DNA of 64,000 bases, from NCBI GenBank assembly GCA_036877525.1, contig JAZGTH010000041.1:310001-374000 (forward strand), in the 5' to 3' direction. Source of the stretch: Chromobotia macracanthus. Lineage: Eukaryota; Chordata; Actinopteri; Cypriniformes; Botiidae. Both the position numbers and the translations under genes were made by a program. Under the pieces are notes generated by a model, which saw only the letters and a list, made by a program, of their open reading frames with translations, made no database searches and was not told the DNA's origin. Positions 37,801 through 48,600 of this stretch are shown one piece after another (position 1 is the first letter of the stretch; every line of letters begins with the position of its first letter).

Positions 37801-40800
37801 TAAACATCTCATCCTTTGTAAGTTGCTTTGGATAAAAGCACCTGCTAAATGACTAAACGTAAATGTAAACTAAAAATGTATCTGTGTATCTAAATGTATC
37901 TCTATAAAGTATACACGTCTGTTTTGCATTTCACCCTCAAAATTCTTTTTCAGTCTGATTGATTTAAGAAACCAAATGTATAAAGTCACTGTCATTAAAG
38001 CACAGGAAATGTCCCATTGAACTGTGGGAAACAGTATCTCACTTAATGTGAAGTGACCATGTCATGCATGGTGTACAGTACACACACTGCAGAAAATGTG
38101 TGTGAGCTGACCCACAGCAGCCTGTCAGTCAGAGAGTCAGCTGACCTGGTGTGTCGATGATATTGATGTTGTGATGTTTCCACATGGTGTATGTGGCTGC
38201 AGACTGAATGGTGATTCCTCTCTGTCTCTCCAACTCCATTGAGTCCATGATGGCACCCACTCCATCCTTACCTTTCACCTGACAACAGATTCACACATTT
38301 TCAGCACATACACACACACACACACACACTCGCATGTAGGGGTGTGCGATATAGACAAAAAACAATATCTCAGTGTTTTTGCTGTCAGGGTTTGATGTTA
38401 GGGTTTTTGCAGATAATGATAATCAGATGACATTTTGCATCCTTCTTCCAAAATGTGTTTGTAACAATCTTATATTGTACTAGCTCCCCCTTACAACTTA
38501 CAACTGATAATGTTTAAGCAAACAATAGATTGGAGGAAGAGTTCTTCATTATTTAAAAACTAAAGTGTTCAAGTAAAACCAATACAAAAGACCTGTATAA
38601 TGAAGTCAGCTGTAGTGTGAAGTGTGTAGTATACAAGCAAAAATGTCATTGTAATTTGATTCACCAAATGCAAACTTCAAACTCAACACAAGGAGTAAAG
38701 CATGGCTTCACAGCTTATTGCTATAGCAAGTTATTCAATACATGTTAGTGTGTCATTCCCTACTGTCATGTTTGTAATAGTTAACTGTCTGGAAAACTTC
38801 ATCTTCAACCAAGGTTTTGTTCTCCGTTTTAATGGGATGAGCTGGCTGGGATGACTAGCTGGGATGATTATGTTTTGGATGACTTTTTTGGATGACTTTT
38901 TTAACAGTCAGTTGTATTGCTCTTTTCGCTGCCAGTGTTTTTAAACTCAGTTGCCCAGCTTGTTCACGCTCTCCTCGCTCATTCAGCATTGAAAGTCTAT
39001 TGAGATTAGTTCTTCCAAACTGCCTGGATTCTTCAAGAAAACACAGTAATTCCTCAAATAACTTATCTTCACCTGTTGCTGTCCACTGCACAAGCTATAC
39101 ATAGCAGATAGCAGAAGAAAAAGATAAGAGCGACAGCGCAATCGGTTTAACTTTCTTAAATTTCTTTAATTCTTTAAAATCTTAATTTTAACAAGTTGTA
39201 CACACCTCAATGTGTTGCATCACACTCTGAATGTGCACACAGTAGCTGACTGCAGCACACCATAAATTTGTGGAAACTGAATGCTGTTTTTGAAAATACT
39301 TGAGACATACCTGATTAAATGATTCAACATATTGTTAAAAGAACAATTAAGATATTACAGCACAAGATATATATATCACACATTCCTACTCGTTTGATAC
39401 CCAAACATTCTGGCAAGCTAGTATTGTACTTTGTTGTTTTTCCTCTGGCTATCTTAGCCAATTTATTTATTAACTACAACTGCTTTATAGAAAGTTTACC
39501 CAAAATTAGAAGTTCTCTCATAATTTCGTCACTCACATGCCATCCTAGAAGTATATGGCTTTTTTCTTCAGCCAAACAGAATGAGTTATATTAAATAATG
39601 TCCTGGTTCTTCCCAGCTTTTGATGCTCTAGAAAGTGCATCCATCCATCATAAAAGTAATACATATGACTCAAGTGGATTTTTAAAAGACTTCTGCAGTG
39701 AAACAATACATTTTTGAAAGAAACGACTGACATTTTGAGCGTATTTAACAATTGATGTGTCACATTTGAATGTACACATCTGTAGGAATGAGTACACCCA
39801 ACATTGCGATACACCTGTGCCACATTAACTTCAAATCTCAGTGGTTCTCACGTCTCATGACTACTCATTATATGCATTGGGACAAAACACAGTCACAAGA
39901 CACGTGAAAAGCAATAAGATTTAGTGTTATCACTGTGCCAGCATTTTTGAATTTTATCATTTTGTACTGATGTGATGTCTTGATCTCTAATATGTAAGAT
40001 TTTTGTATTATCCAAAAAACACTTGCACTATGTTGTATTTTGTCCAATTGTATATTTACATTATTACAAATGTTTACAAGTATTTGTAAATCCAGAGAAA
40101 TAAAGTGACATGAACTTGTAGTATTTTAGCATTAAACACTGTTACTTGTGGCTAATTCATTATACAGTAATCAAATTGTGATCACAAGTAACAGTTATAA
40201 AACTTTATTACATTATGTCCTCCATGAACATGAATTGTTAGTCCCATCAGATTGATTTCCATCGGCAGTTTTTACTGTTTTGAATTACGTATTGTGCCTT
40301 TAGTAAACTACAAAAAGTAGACATTTTTTAACCCACTGGAATAGTTTGGATTATTTTATCATTTGGGATGTATGCCCACAACTATGTTGTATTTACTGTA
40401 CTGTTCTGTATATTTTACTGTTTTAAATATTTGTAAAATATGTTTCTTCCTACTGATGCTATTATTCTTCTCTTTTTTGACGTCATGAGGGTGAGTAAAT
40501 TGAGAGAAATTTCAATTGTGGGTGAACTATTCCTTTAATTTCTTTCCACTTGTGATGGCTAAACATGCTATCTGAACAGACTGCTCACTATAGGCTAAGA
40601 TACGTCCAGCAGTCTCTCACCTCATGCATCTCCGCTATTCTGCCTGTGTAGTACAGAACTCTCTCAGTTAGGGTGGTCTTCCCAGAGTCTATGTGTGCTG
40701 AGATACCGATGTTCCGGATCCGCTTGTTAAGTGTAAGTCCACTTGAACATGACCGACAGCTGTGAATCAACACCTGAGACACCAGAGAGACATCAGAGAA

Positions 40801-41087
40801 ATATCATAATGAGACACATAATGAGAAACATAATGAGAAACTATCGGGGAAGTCACGGTGAGAGACACAAGAGAGAACAAAGCGAGAAACACCAGAAAGA
40901 TCAAATCGAGAGACACTATCACAGAGATCAGAGAGAGACACCAGATATCATAATGACGCACTATTAGAGAATCATTACAAAGACATACATGCACAGATTA
41001 GAGGTCTATCGCACGCACCTGTTTAACGGTGCTGTGTGGTGGTTTGTACAGATGAGTTAACGCTGATCCCACTCTCAGAAGTAGCAT
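19611..41087 (-). CDS. gfm1: Mitochondrial elongation factor G1 (GFM1), 18 coding exons
   Basis: Coding exons: 41087-41019, 40773-40621, 38278-38146, 37581-37377, 36562-36446, 36192-36042, 34864-34710, 33255-33171, 33094-32957, 32045-31944, 31822-31766, 31679-31542, 30420-30338, 21458-21296, 21051-20907, 20455-20295, 19916-19863, 19742-19611. All phases agree; 2241 nt, 746 aa (human 751). The GTPase moves tRNA and mRNA through the mitochondrial ribosome. Residues 1-40 are Arg/Ser-rich without acids, a matrix targeting signal. GTPase motifs: G1 AHIDSGKTT at 49-57, switch I RGITIQS at 94-100, G3 DTPGH at 116-120, G4 NKLD at 170-173, G5 region GSALKNKG in exon 7. Domains II-V follow, including DFTHKKQSGG and NRRHGVITGQDG. 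Intron 13 (30337-21459) carries the whole opposite-strand lxn gene. The promoter side faces mfsd1 head to head. Confidence 0.97.
19917..20294. other. gfm1 intron 16
   Basis: A normal short intron between the exons ending at 20295 and starting at 19916. The exon 17 acceptor is CCATAG. Nothing else is seen in it. Confidence 0.4.
22141..28961 (+). CDS. lxn: Latexin (carboxypeptidase inhibitor), 6 exons, nested in gfm1 intron 13
   Basis: Exons: 22141-22278, 22429-22491, 25224-25398, 25865-26001, 27527-27589, 28824-28961; 714 nt, 237 aa (human latexin 222). Latexin is a cytosolic inhibitor of A/B-type metallocarboxypeptidases made of two cystatin-like halves. Visible matches: the start at residues 1-40 (FPARRAV..YINTQHGSPYRVFGLQ), GGRKYKLDFSV in exon 2, EIPDKYGNMS across the exon 3/4 junction, NWARVAASVIMLRESSEDTEY in exon 4, VKYHVMLHDMVSQ in exon 5. 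The lack of a signal or membrane segment favours lxn over the paralogue rarres1. Intron 3 has a GC donor (25399-25400); this is the only choice that joins IP to DKYGN in frame. Intron 2 contains a DIRS-like element. The C-terminus after WSPEGG is longer than in mammals and ends EPVSPTAK. Start chosen as the first ATG that gives the latexin N-terminus. Confidence 0.92.
22809..24914 (-). mobile_element. DIRS-like tyrosine-recombinase retroelement, decayed
   Basis: It lies inside lxn intron 2, antisense to lxn. Inverted termini: 22809-22888 on the plus strand matches the reverse complement of 24842-24914 (shared 'tctgatctttgtaaaaatg' and 'ggcaagtggaatttgc' type text). Minus-strand frames run in family order. 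24326-24027 resembles the start of the RT region. About 23990-23780 has an RNase H stretch, HWHINCLELLAVQFALLRFL. 23613-23206 has the recombinase entry, APSPRQLYTLKWHLFADWS and CQISVVLSFLQEYLE. Frames are broken and most of the RT is missing, so it is not active. Inverted rather than direct terminal repeats fit DIRS and not LTR elements. Confidence 0.75.
28962..30337. other. Rest of gfm1 intron 13 downstream of lxn
   Basis: lxn 3' UTR with AATAAA at 29120-29125, about 160 nt past the stop. The remainder is AT-rich intron without a recognised feature. Confidence 0.45.
29120..29125 (+). promoter_or_regulatory. Candidate poly(A) signal of lxn
   Basis: AATAAA about 160 nt after the lxn stop codon, inside an AATAAATAATTATT run. 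Confidence 0.5.
30421..31541. other. gfm1 intron 12
   Basis: AT-rich intron with a direct duplication near 30615-30668 ('gtgatcacatctgattcagtcatgatt' twice). No other feature is seen. Confidence 0.4.
31861..31896. repeat. (TAA)n microsatellite in gfm1 intron 10
   Basis: About 12 TAA/ATA units lie 48 bp from the exon 10 donor. They create spurious poly-Ile/Asn open frames on both strands. Confidence 0.9.
33256..34709. other. gfm1 intron 7
   Basis: AT-rich intron with an A run at about 33317-33332. No gene or recognised repeat is seen. Confidence 0.4.
35189..35425 (+). pseudogene. hAT transposase C-terminal fragment in gfm1 intron 6
   Basis: A 77-codon plus-strand frame includes LARSAKHLHFIPSTSTTSKR, IFSKASFTVS and ADKLVFLEHSIML. 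This matches the hAT dimerisation domain (…P.TS..SER.FS…..L.P….LVFL). The hallmark Ser-Glu-Arg reads Ser-Lys-Arg. Only the C-terminal end is present, with no upstream catalytic domain, so it is a fossil antisense to gfm1. Confidence 0.65.
37800..37870 (+). repeat. LINE/SINE tail in gfm1 intron 3
   Basis: 'gtaagttgctttggataaaagcacctgctaaatgactaaa' is the common L2-type 3' tail. No more of the element is recognisable upstream. Confidence 0.55.
38279..40620. other. gfm1 intron 2
   Basis: 2.3 kb of AT-rich intron. It has a CA run at 38306-38331 and no exon-like frame or identified element. Confidence 0.4.
40790..40975. repeat. Degenerate purine-rich repeat in gfm1 intron 1
   Basis: Loose repeats of 'gagaaacataatgaga' and 'gagagacacaagagag' give a strongly GA-rich plus strand (CT-rich in gfm1 sense) right before the exon 2 acceptor. 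In gfm1 sense it may act as an extended pyrimidine tract. Confidence 0.55.
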
Positions 41088-41144
41088 TGTTGCACGTGTG
41101 TCTCTATAACGTCTAACACACAAGATGAATGTCACCGGCACAGT

Positions 41145-41152
41145 ACTTCCGC
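41145..41152 (-). promoter_or_regulatory. ETS/GABP-type site upstream of gfm1
   Basis: GCGGAAGT on the minus strand, 58 bp above the gfm1 ATG. Such GABP (NRF-2) sites are common in promoters of nuclear genes for mitochondrial proteins. A second GGCGGAAA core lies at about 41230-41238. Confidence 0.4.
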
Positions 41153-41470
41153 TTCTATGGTGAGTCGTGAAGGACATTCACGCGCGTCTGCTTCCTCTTC
41201 TTTCAGTTTTGTGGCGGTAACATACTATGCATTTCCGCCACCTACTGAGATGGAGTGCAGAGATTAAAAAGGTAGTAAAGGAATATTGTTTTAGAATATT
41301 CCAATAACACGTGTGAGAAATTCCTTAATTAGCTGTGAATAGACACGTTGCTGAGACCCAAAGACTAAACCTGGTTTTCGAGGTTGAAACGTTCATGATT
41401 ATAACGTACGCACTGCAGTAACATTATTGCTTTCATTTCCCCTTGCATGCCCTTCTTTTCACTAATTGTT

Positions 41471-42610
41471 AGGGCCCAAGCACTGAAAGTGCCCTAAAGT
41501 GGCCCTATTGTTTTCCTTAGGGTTATTAGTAGGGCTTGCGAAGCATCTTTTTCTGGACATTTCTACACGCTACTCCTCCTGCACGCTTTGTCATAGAATT
41601 TATAGCTCCGCATCAGAATGAGACTTTGGGGTGGGCTCATATCGCTTTTTTAGTAAGCAGCAACACATGGTTATATTTCAACTTCATGGCCACGCCCTAG
41701 CAACCAGTTACAGTACCCTAGCAACCACCACCCATTGACTTCCATTAAAATAGGTGAGAGGCATCAAAACATCATAAAGACAAGTGGGTGGTCTCCTATG
41801 ACACAGACTGCCAAGTAGTCTTTAATTATTACCATGGCAACTGTCCAGTCATGCCCTGGCAACCATTTAGAGCACCCTAGCAACCATATAATAAAATGAA
41901 TATGCCGTATCTTAGCATTAGAACACTGTAGAGACGTGGGTGGGCTTATTTGACTTAGGCTGCCGGTGGGCTTTAGGTATTGCCCTGGCAATTTAATGAC
42001 CACACCCTAGCAACCTTCTAACATCATGAATAAACCATATTTTAGTATATCTATCATGCTAAATCATGCTAGCATCATGCTAACTCATGCGTGTATCATT
42101 CGTGCTAATATCATTCTGTCATCATGCTATGTCATGTTAGCATCATGCTAAAATCTGCTAGCCTCGTGCTAATTGATGATAAAACTAGGTTGTAGCTAGT
42201 CAGTTAACAGTGTAAAATTAATAAACAGATGTGTGTCTTAATCAAAACAGCCAACTTCCATGTCTCTGTTGTTCTTGTGCTGAGAAATAGCTAATTCATG
42301 TTGGCTGCTGAAGTGTTCTAAATAGTTGCTAGATCATGGCTGGACAGTTTTCATGGTAATAATTAAAGACTACTTGCCAGTCTGAGTCAAAAGAGGCCAC
42401 CCACTTGTCTCTACAATGTTCTGATGCCTCTCATCTTTTTCAATCGAAGTCAGTTGGGTAGTTGCTAGGGTGTGGCTATGAAGTTGTAACATTACCATTT
42501 GTTTCTGCTTACTAAGCCGAGCGATAGGAGCCCATCCCCAAGTCTCTACCACATTCTGATGCGGAGCTATGACGCAATGTCACAGAATTCAACCCAATTG
42601 ATTATTTATT
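41471..42610. mobile_element. Large foldback repeat
   Basis: It starts 'gggcccaagcactgaaagtg'. The arm at about 41580-42000 is the reverse complement of the arm at about 42290-42580. Shared blocks: 'atagctccgcatcagaatg', 'tagtaagcag.aaca.atgg', 'gaggcatca.aaca', 'gacaagtgggtgg.ct', 'aagtagtctttaattattacca'. The roughly 290-bp centre holds degenerate 'atgctagcatcatgct' words. No transposase is present. It belongs to the same family group as 43305-44172. Confidence 0.75.
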
Positions 42611-43304
42611 TATAAGACTATTGCTCTAGTAGCACAGACCTGAATACACTAACACCTGCATGTTACTATTACATAATCCCATGGGAAAACTGGTCAATGT
42701 GATGGTCGGTTCAGACACTTAGTGATCGTTCAAGTTTCATAGTCGCAACAATAAAACGCGGATATCATTAACCGCTTCACCTAAAAATTCACAAATTAAG
42801 CACGCAATCGTGTTTACAGTAGTGCATTGTGGCTTTGCAGCTAAGTTCGAAGTCTAAGTAAGTCTGAATGTCAAACCGCAAACTATCTTCATTGCGCTCA
42901 TAGATGCGCAGAAATATTTTCCTAAATTGTATAAATTCAACTGCATGAAGTTGCTTTGCAGCATTTGCTCCCCCTGCCGGTAACCTTTGTAAATGTTGAC
43001 AAGAAACCATAGCTCCTGGTTGAAAATAGAGCTTTTTAAAATTTTCATGATTTCCTTTTCACAATTCAGATTTTACTTGAAAAAATTGAAAAAAATTGAA
43101 AAAAGTACCAATTAATTTGTTTTACATTTTGTTAAGGAAATGAAAAATAAAAAAAAATTGTTTATTTGTTTTCCGTTTTTTAATTGAAAATTAATATCGA
43201 ATGAACTCCACATATGCTGGCTCAGGTTTTATTTTACATCTCATTAAATTAAAAACATTAAAATAGTTATATTTACATTAAAACATTTAAAATAGCATTT
43301 TTTA
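42611..43304. other. Intergenic, nothing recognised
   Basis: AT-rich DNA between two foldback elements. No gene or promoter motif stands out. Confidence 0.4.
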
Positions 43305-44172
43305 TGTTGGCTTGAGAGAGCCAACATATTGTTATTTCTTTTAAACTTATAATTATTAGTGGTGCTTGCAAGCAAAGCATCACTATTCTTCTTTTTCTGG
43401 ACAGAATTTCGGTTCATAAAACTCGTCCCGCGCGGTTTGTCGTAGATCCATGAATGTGGTGTCAGGTGTACAATGTTTTTAGGGTGTACGAAAAAGTGGG
43501 CGAAAAATTCCACAACACTGGGCCGAATTTTGTGACTGTAGTTCTGCATCTGAATATCACAGAGACTTGGGGGTGAGCTTATATCGCTCACCTTAGAAAG
43601 CAGCAACAGACATTTTAAATTCATAGCCACGCCCTAACAACCAGTTACAGTACCCTAGAAACCATATAATGAAATCAGTAAGCCATATCTTAGCATTAGA
43701 ATATTGTAGAGATATTTATATATGAATTGGGCTGTCAGTGGGCTTTAGGTATTTCCTTGGCAACTTCCTAGCCATACCCTAGCAACTACATAACACAATG
43801 AGTAAGTTAAATGTGTTAGCACCATGCTAGAACGTGCTAACATCATGTTAATTGATGCTAAAACTTGCTAGCATCATGCTAATTGATGTTTAAACATGTT
43901 ACCATCATGCTAAAACGTGCTAGCATCATGCTAATTGATGCTAGCATTATGCTAATTGATGCTAAAACTTGCGAATTGTTGCTATCATCATGTTAATTGA
44001 TGCTAAAATGGGCTAGCATCATGCTAATTGTTACTAGAATCATGCTAGTTGTTGCTAGCATTTACCTATTCTCAAACTTTTAAGCTTCAAAATCTACTAC
44101 AATCCTAATTTCTTTAAACTCTTTATACTATTTTTACCTTTTAGACTAGGCTTTCTCAAGCCAACATACAGT
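43305..44172. mobile_element. TIR/foldback element with TATGTTGGCTTGAGA ends
   Basis: The left end 'atgttggcttgagagagcc' (itself followed by its inverse 'aacata') and the right end 'ggctttctcaagccaacata' are inverted copies. The interior has 'gccacgccctaacaaccagttacagtaccctag', shared with 41690-41720, and an array of 'ctagcatcatgctaattgatgct'. It is non-autonomous. Confidence 0.65.
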
Positions 44173-44532
44173 TTGTTCACAAACCTCCTTTAGGGTATGT
44201 TTAAAATCTAGAGGATTTATAATTTTTGACAACTTTACAGTTTGTGTTCAAATTATAGTTATTAATACAAGAAAAAGAACGCTTTTGGGAACAGAAAATA
44301 AAAAAACCGTTTCTTTATGTTTCCTGTTATTTTTCCACAATTATGAATTTTAAAGTGAAAGTGTTAAAATGTACGGTTTTAAATATAAGACTTAAGTCTT
44401 AAGACTTAAAACCTTTGTGCTGTTTATCGTGCTGCTTTTTATTTTTTAAATAAATTTAACAAAATGTATGTTTTTTAGTATTTTATTTGTTGTGGTTGTC
44501 TTCCGATCGCGTGCCCCGCAGCCTCTCTGTGA

Positions 44533-44559
44533 TCACGTGACCCGCAGTCGTCACATGAC
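44533..44559 (+). promoter_or_regulatory. CLEAR-type E-box pair upstream of mfsd1
   Basis: TCACGTGAC at 44533-44541 matches the TFEB/TFE3 CLEAR core (GTCACGTGAC) except for its first base. TCACATGAC at 44551-44559 is an M-box-like variant. They lie 18-44 bp above the mfsd1 ATG. A third CACGTG lies at 44676-44681 in exon 1. CLEAR sites mark lysosomal genes, which fits MFSD1. Confidence 0.6.
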
Positions 44560-44576
44560 TGCCGGGTGCTGTGAAG

Positions 44577-45648
44577 ATGGCAGAGGACCGTGAGCGGCGG
44601 AGTCTTCTGGGTGAGGAGAATGATGATGAAGATCATGGCGTGTCTGTGAGCGCGAGTCCGCTGTGTGACCCGGGTCACGTGCTGCACCGGCTCGTTGTCC
44701 TGATCTTCATGTGTTTCCTGGGCTTCGGTGAGATGATTCATGTCATCATTGATCAACACGATGAGTGACGGTGATCAGCTCTGTGTGTCATTGCACACTG
44801 ATGATGATCCGACTCTAATACTGTGATATTTCCTGTTTAACTGATCCGTCGCATTTGTGTACTGTGATACTGTGTAGATATTCTGTTGATTTATTACTTG
44901 TGTCAGATTCCATGTGGAAGTGAAACTGACCCTGTTTTTCTTCTGTCCTACAGGAAGTTACTTTTGCTATGACAATCCAGCTGCTCTTCAGACTCAAGTC
45001 ACTCAGGTCTGAGTTACTAGTGCTTAACATTAAACCTGAACAACTGGCTCAGGATCTGAGTTGCTAACTAAAGGGTTGTCAACCCTATAAGGGTTGATTT
45101 GTGAACTGTAATCATTGTGTGTGGACACAAAATGTGACAGAGTCTCAGGTTACTGCAGGAACTCTCTGCTTTAACAAGAAATTATGGACAACAACAAGGA
45201 AAGACCATAAATAAATGCAGTGTGTGTATATGTCTTTGTACTGGATCAAGGCAGTTGTTTGTTTCTGAGGGTCTCTCTTTCTCTCAGGATATGAATTTGA
45301 ACACAGCTTCGTTTATGCAGTTGTATGCGTGGTACTCGTGGCCCAATGTTGTTCTGTGTTTTCTGGGTGGTTTTCTGCTGGATAGGGTCTTTGGCATCAG
45401 GTGTGTCCATTTCCATACAAATATTTTATTGTTTTTTTGTATTTTATAAATCACACTTTATTATAAAAGAGAATTTGAAATTTGGTGCATGTATTTAATC
45501 TACTCATAGCGCATATCTGTTAGGATATCGTTTGTTGATTGAGGTGTTTGTGTGTGAGTTTACAGTTATAACAGTTTTTTCTTCATTTTTTTCTAGGCTG
45601 GGAACAATAATCTTTGCATTGTTCGTGCTGTTAGGACAGGTAGGTTAT

Positions 45649-45695
<47 letters not shown>

Positions 45696-48600
45696 ATGTA
45701 TGGTACTGAAAATAGACACATTACATGCTTCACATAATAAAGATGTTGCAACAGTTTTTCATAGAGCCTCAGACTGACTCTGATGATGAAGGTGAGATCA
45801 GATCAGATTGATTCTGATGATGATGGTGAGATCCGATCAGACTAACTCTGATGAGTTGGTGAGAAAAAAAATCAGCTTAAGTATTTAGGTTGTTGTGGCA
45901 TCACTCGTTTCCAGTGTGCACAGTCTTTAACCACTGCTGGCTTTGCTGAATGTGTTTTGACTAATATTTAAACTTTTAAAGAGTTTAAATGTGCATTTTA
46001 AATGATTGTAACAAAACTGAAATGTCTGTATGCTGGTTTTACAGATAATATTTGCTGCTGGTGCTCTGGCGAATCATTTCTGGCTGATGGAAGTTGGGCG
46101 CTTTGTTTTTGGGTGAGAAGTATGTGTAGATTAAAATATTGTGTTTCGTGTAAGATGTATGCAGTCTGGTGTATTGATGAATCTGATGAATTTCTGCATG
46201 TTTTTCTGCTCAGCATTGGTGGAGAGTCTTTGGCTGTGGCTCAGAACACTTATGCAGTGAACTGGTTTAAAGGGAAAGAACTGAACTTGGTGTTCGGTCT
46301 GCAGCTCAGCATGGCCAGACTGGTAAGAGACCAACAGTGTATGTTTCTAGTGTGTATTTATCACTACAGCAAATAACTGTAGTGTTTCTGGTGTGTGTGT
46401 GTGTGTGTGTGTGTGTATATCACTACAGGGAATGACTGGAGTGTGTCTGGTGTGTGTGTATCACTACAGTAAATGACTGGAGTGTTTCTGGTGTGTGTTT
46501 ATAACTACAGTAAATAGTAGTTGGTAAATAACTTGCACCAAAAAGGATTAAATAAAGAGTTTAGTTCTAATATAGGATTTGTTGATCCCAGCTTTAAATT
46601 CGAGATGTGTTGCACCATTTAATTTTAAATACCAATTAACAAATTGTGTATTTAAATTTATATTAAAAACCTATATAAAAATGGTTTGCCCATGTTAAGT
46701 ACAGCAGCTGAAAATGTTACCGTTTACTGTTAAACAGTAAGTAAAAAAAAGTAAAGAGTGCATTTAGGTAAACCAATCTGTAAATTGTTAATATAAAGAC
46801 CTGAGTGATGAGGGCTGCAGAAACTGTATTATGCTTACTTTCATCCCCAACTTTATTTATAATAAACCTCTCCAAGACCAGACTCCATGTTTATGGTGTC
46901 TGTAATATTAACTGACATTTAAATCAGAGTTTTAATTAATGGAGCAACAGGATTAAAGTTAACCTTGTTTAACTGTAAAATTAAAACCTTGATTACAATG
47001 ATGGATTAAATTTAACACTGATTATTTAATTACCTTGTTTAATTATTCAACAAGGTTTAACATTTGGTGCAACAGAATTTTTAAATAAATGTTTACATTA
47101 CATTTACATTTAGTAATTTAGCAGACGCTTTTATCCAAAGCGACTTACAAAGGGAGAGAGCATTGAACATTTTGCCTTGCTACATTTACAAGTGGATATT
47201 GTATTCTGCTACTAGAGACAAGATGAACTAGAGACAAGAATTGTTTTTTTCAAGTACACTACAGCTACTGCTAGCTCACACAGACAGAATGCTTCTTCAT
47301 TAAATAAACCTTAATTTAATCTAAATTTAGGCCTAATCTTTGTTGGTGCAACCCACCCTAGTTCTCAAATATTGAGAACTATTGACACATATGACACAAT
47401 GACAAATATTTTGAATAATGACAATATTAAAGTAGTTAATATGTTCATAGTTAATGTTCAATGTTAATGTTAAAGCAAACACTTAGGACTGGAAGTCCAG
47501 TTTTATATCATAACAGATAGTGAGATTGCGATTATAAGTAATCATACAAAACGTGTTGTCAGGGAAGAGTTTGTAAGTGTGCAGGTTAAGCATATGTCAG
47601 TGTCTTGTTTGAAAGGTCATGCAATCAAGCTCACTGCTCAGCAAATGGCTGTGGTTTTCAGTGTGCACAAGAAGTGTAATCCAGATTCCAAGGCGTCAAT
47701 GTGAATGCTCTGTTATTGTGTGATTCAGGGTAGCACAGTGAACATGAATGTTATTGGCTGGGTGTACGACCACGTTCAGATCCTGGTGGGATCAGCAGGA
47801 CACAGCACACTGGGAATAACGCTGATGATCGGTGAGGACACATGACTCTTACAACACGCATCCACCTCAGACAACTTGTTTGTTTGACAACTGGAAACTT
47901 TGTTTTGAACAACAAATGTTGTTTTTGTTTTACAAAAACAAAAACGCAAGTTTTCTATTAAGTTGTCTTTATGTGAAATGCTTTTTCTTTCTTTAGGGGA
48001 TGAAATCTAATCCAGACATGTTCAAGAGATTCACTCTTGACCTTTGCTTGCTCAGTCATGTTATTTGAGCTCTATAAAATCTGACATGAGATCAGTCTGT
48101 AGACTCAGGAGTTAAACATCTCAGTGTGAAATTACCAGACAGACAGTTACATAGCTGTGTGTTTGAAATAAGACACTTCTGCCCTTCTAATACATCAGTG
48201 TTTTCACTCCTCTAATCATCTGTCTTCTTGTCTGTGAGGCATCAGTTTTTGCTCTCAGATTTCAGCCCCACACACATTCACCTTAGAGTTAATGTTGGAT
48301 GTGCTGCTTACTTTTTCTGCGAGTGCTTTGCTACTGTCATGCAGGTACCATACCAAAATAACCAGAATATGTTGTCTAGAGTAACCATGGTTTTACCTTG
48401 GTATTCATGATACCTTGAAGTGTCACATAAATACCACAGAACATGAATCTAGCATTCATTCAGTACCATGGTATATATCAGAGTAGTGTGCTACCATTTC
48501 TGATTTTTGTTACCATTTCTGTTACCATTGCAAGGGTAGTTTTTATTAGTTGGATTTAAGTTTAAATTGTTAGTAGCTGGAAATGTGAATGCTGCTGTCA

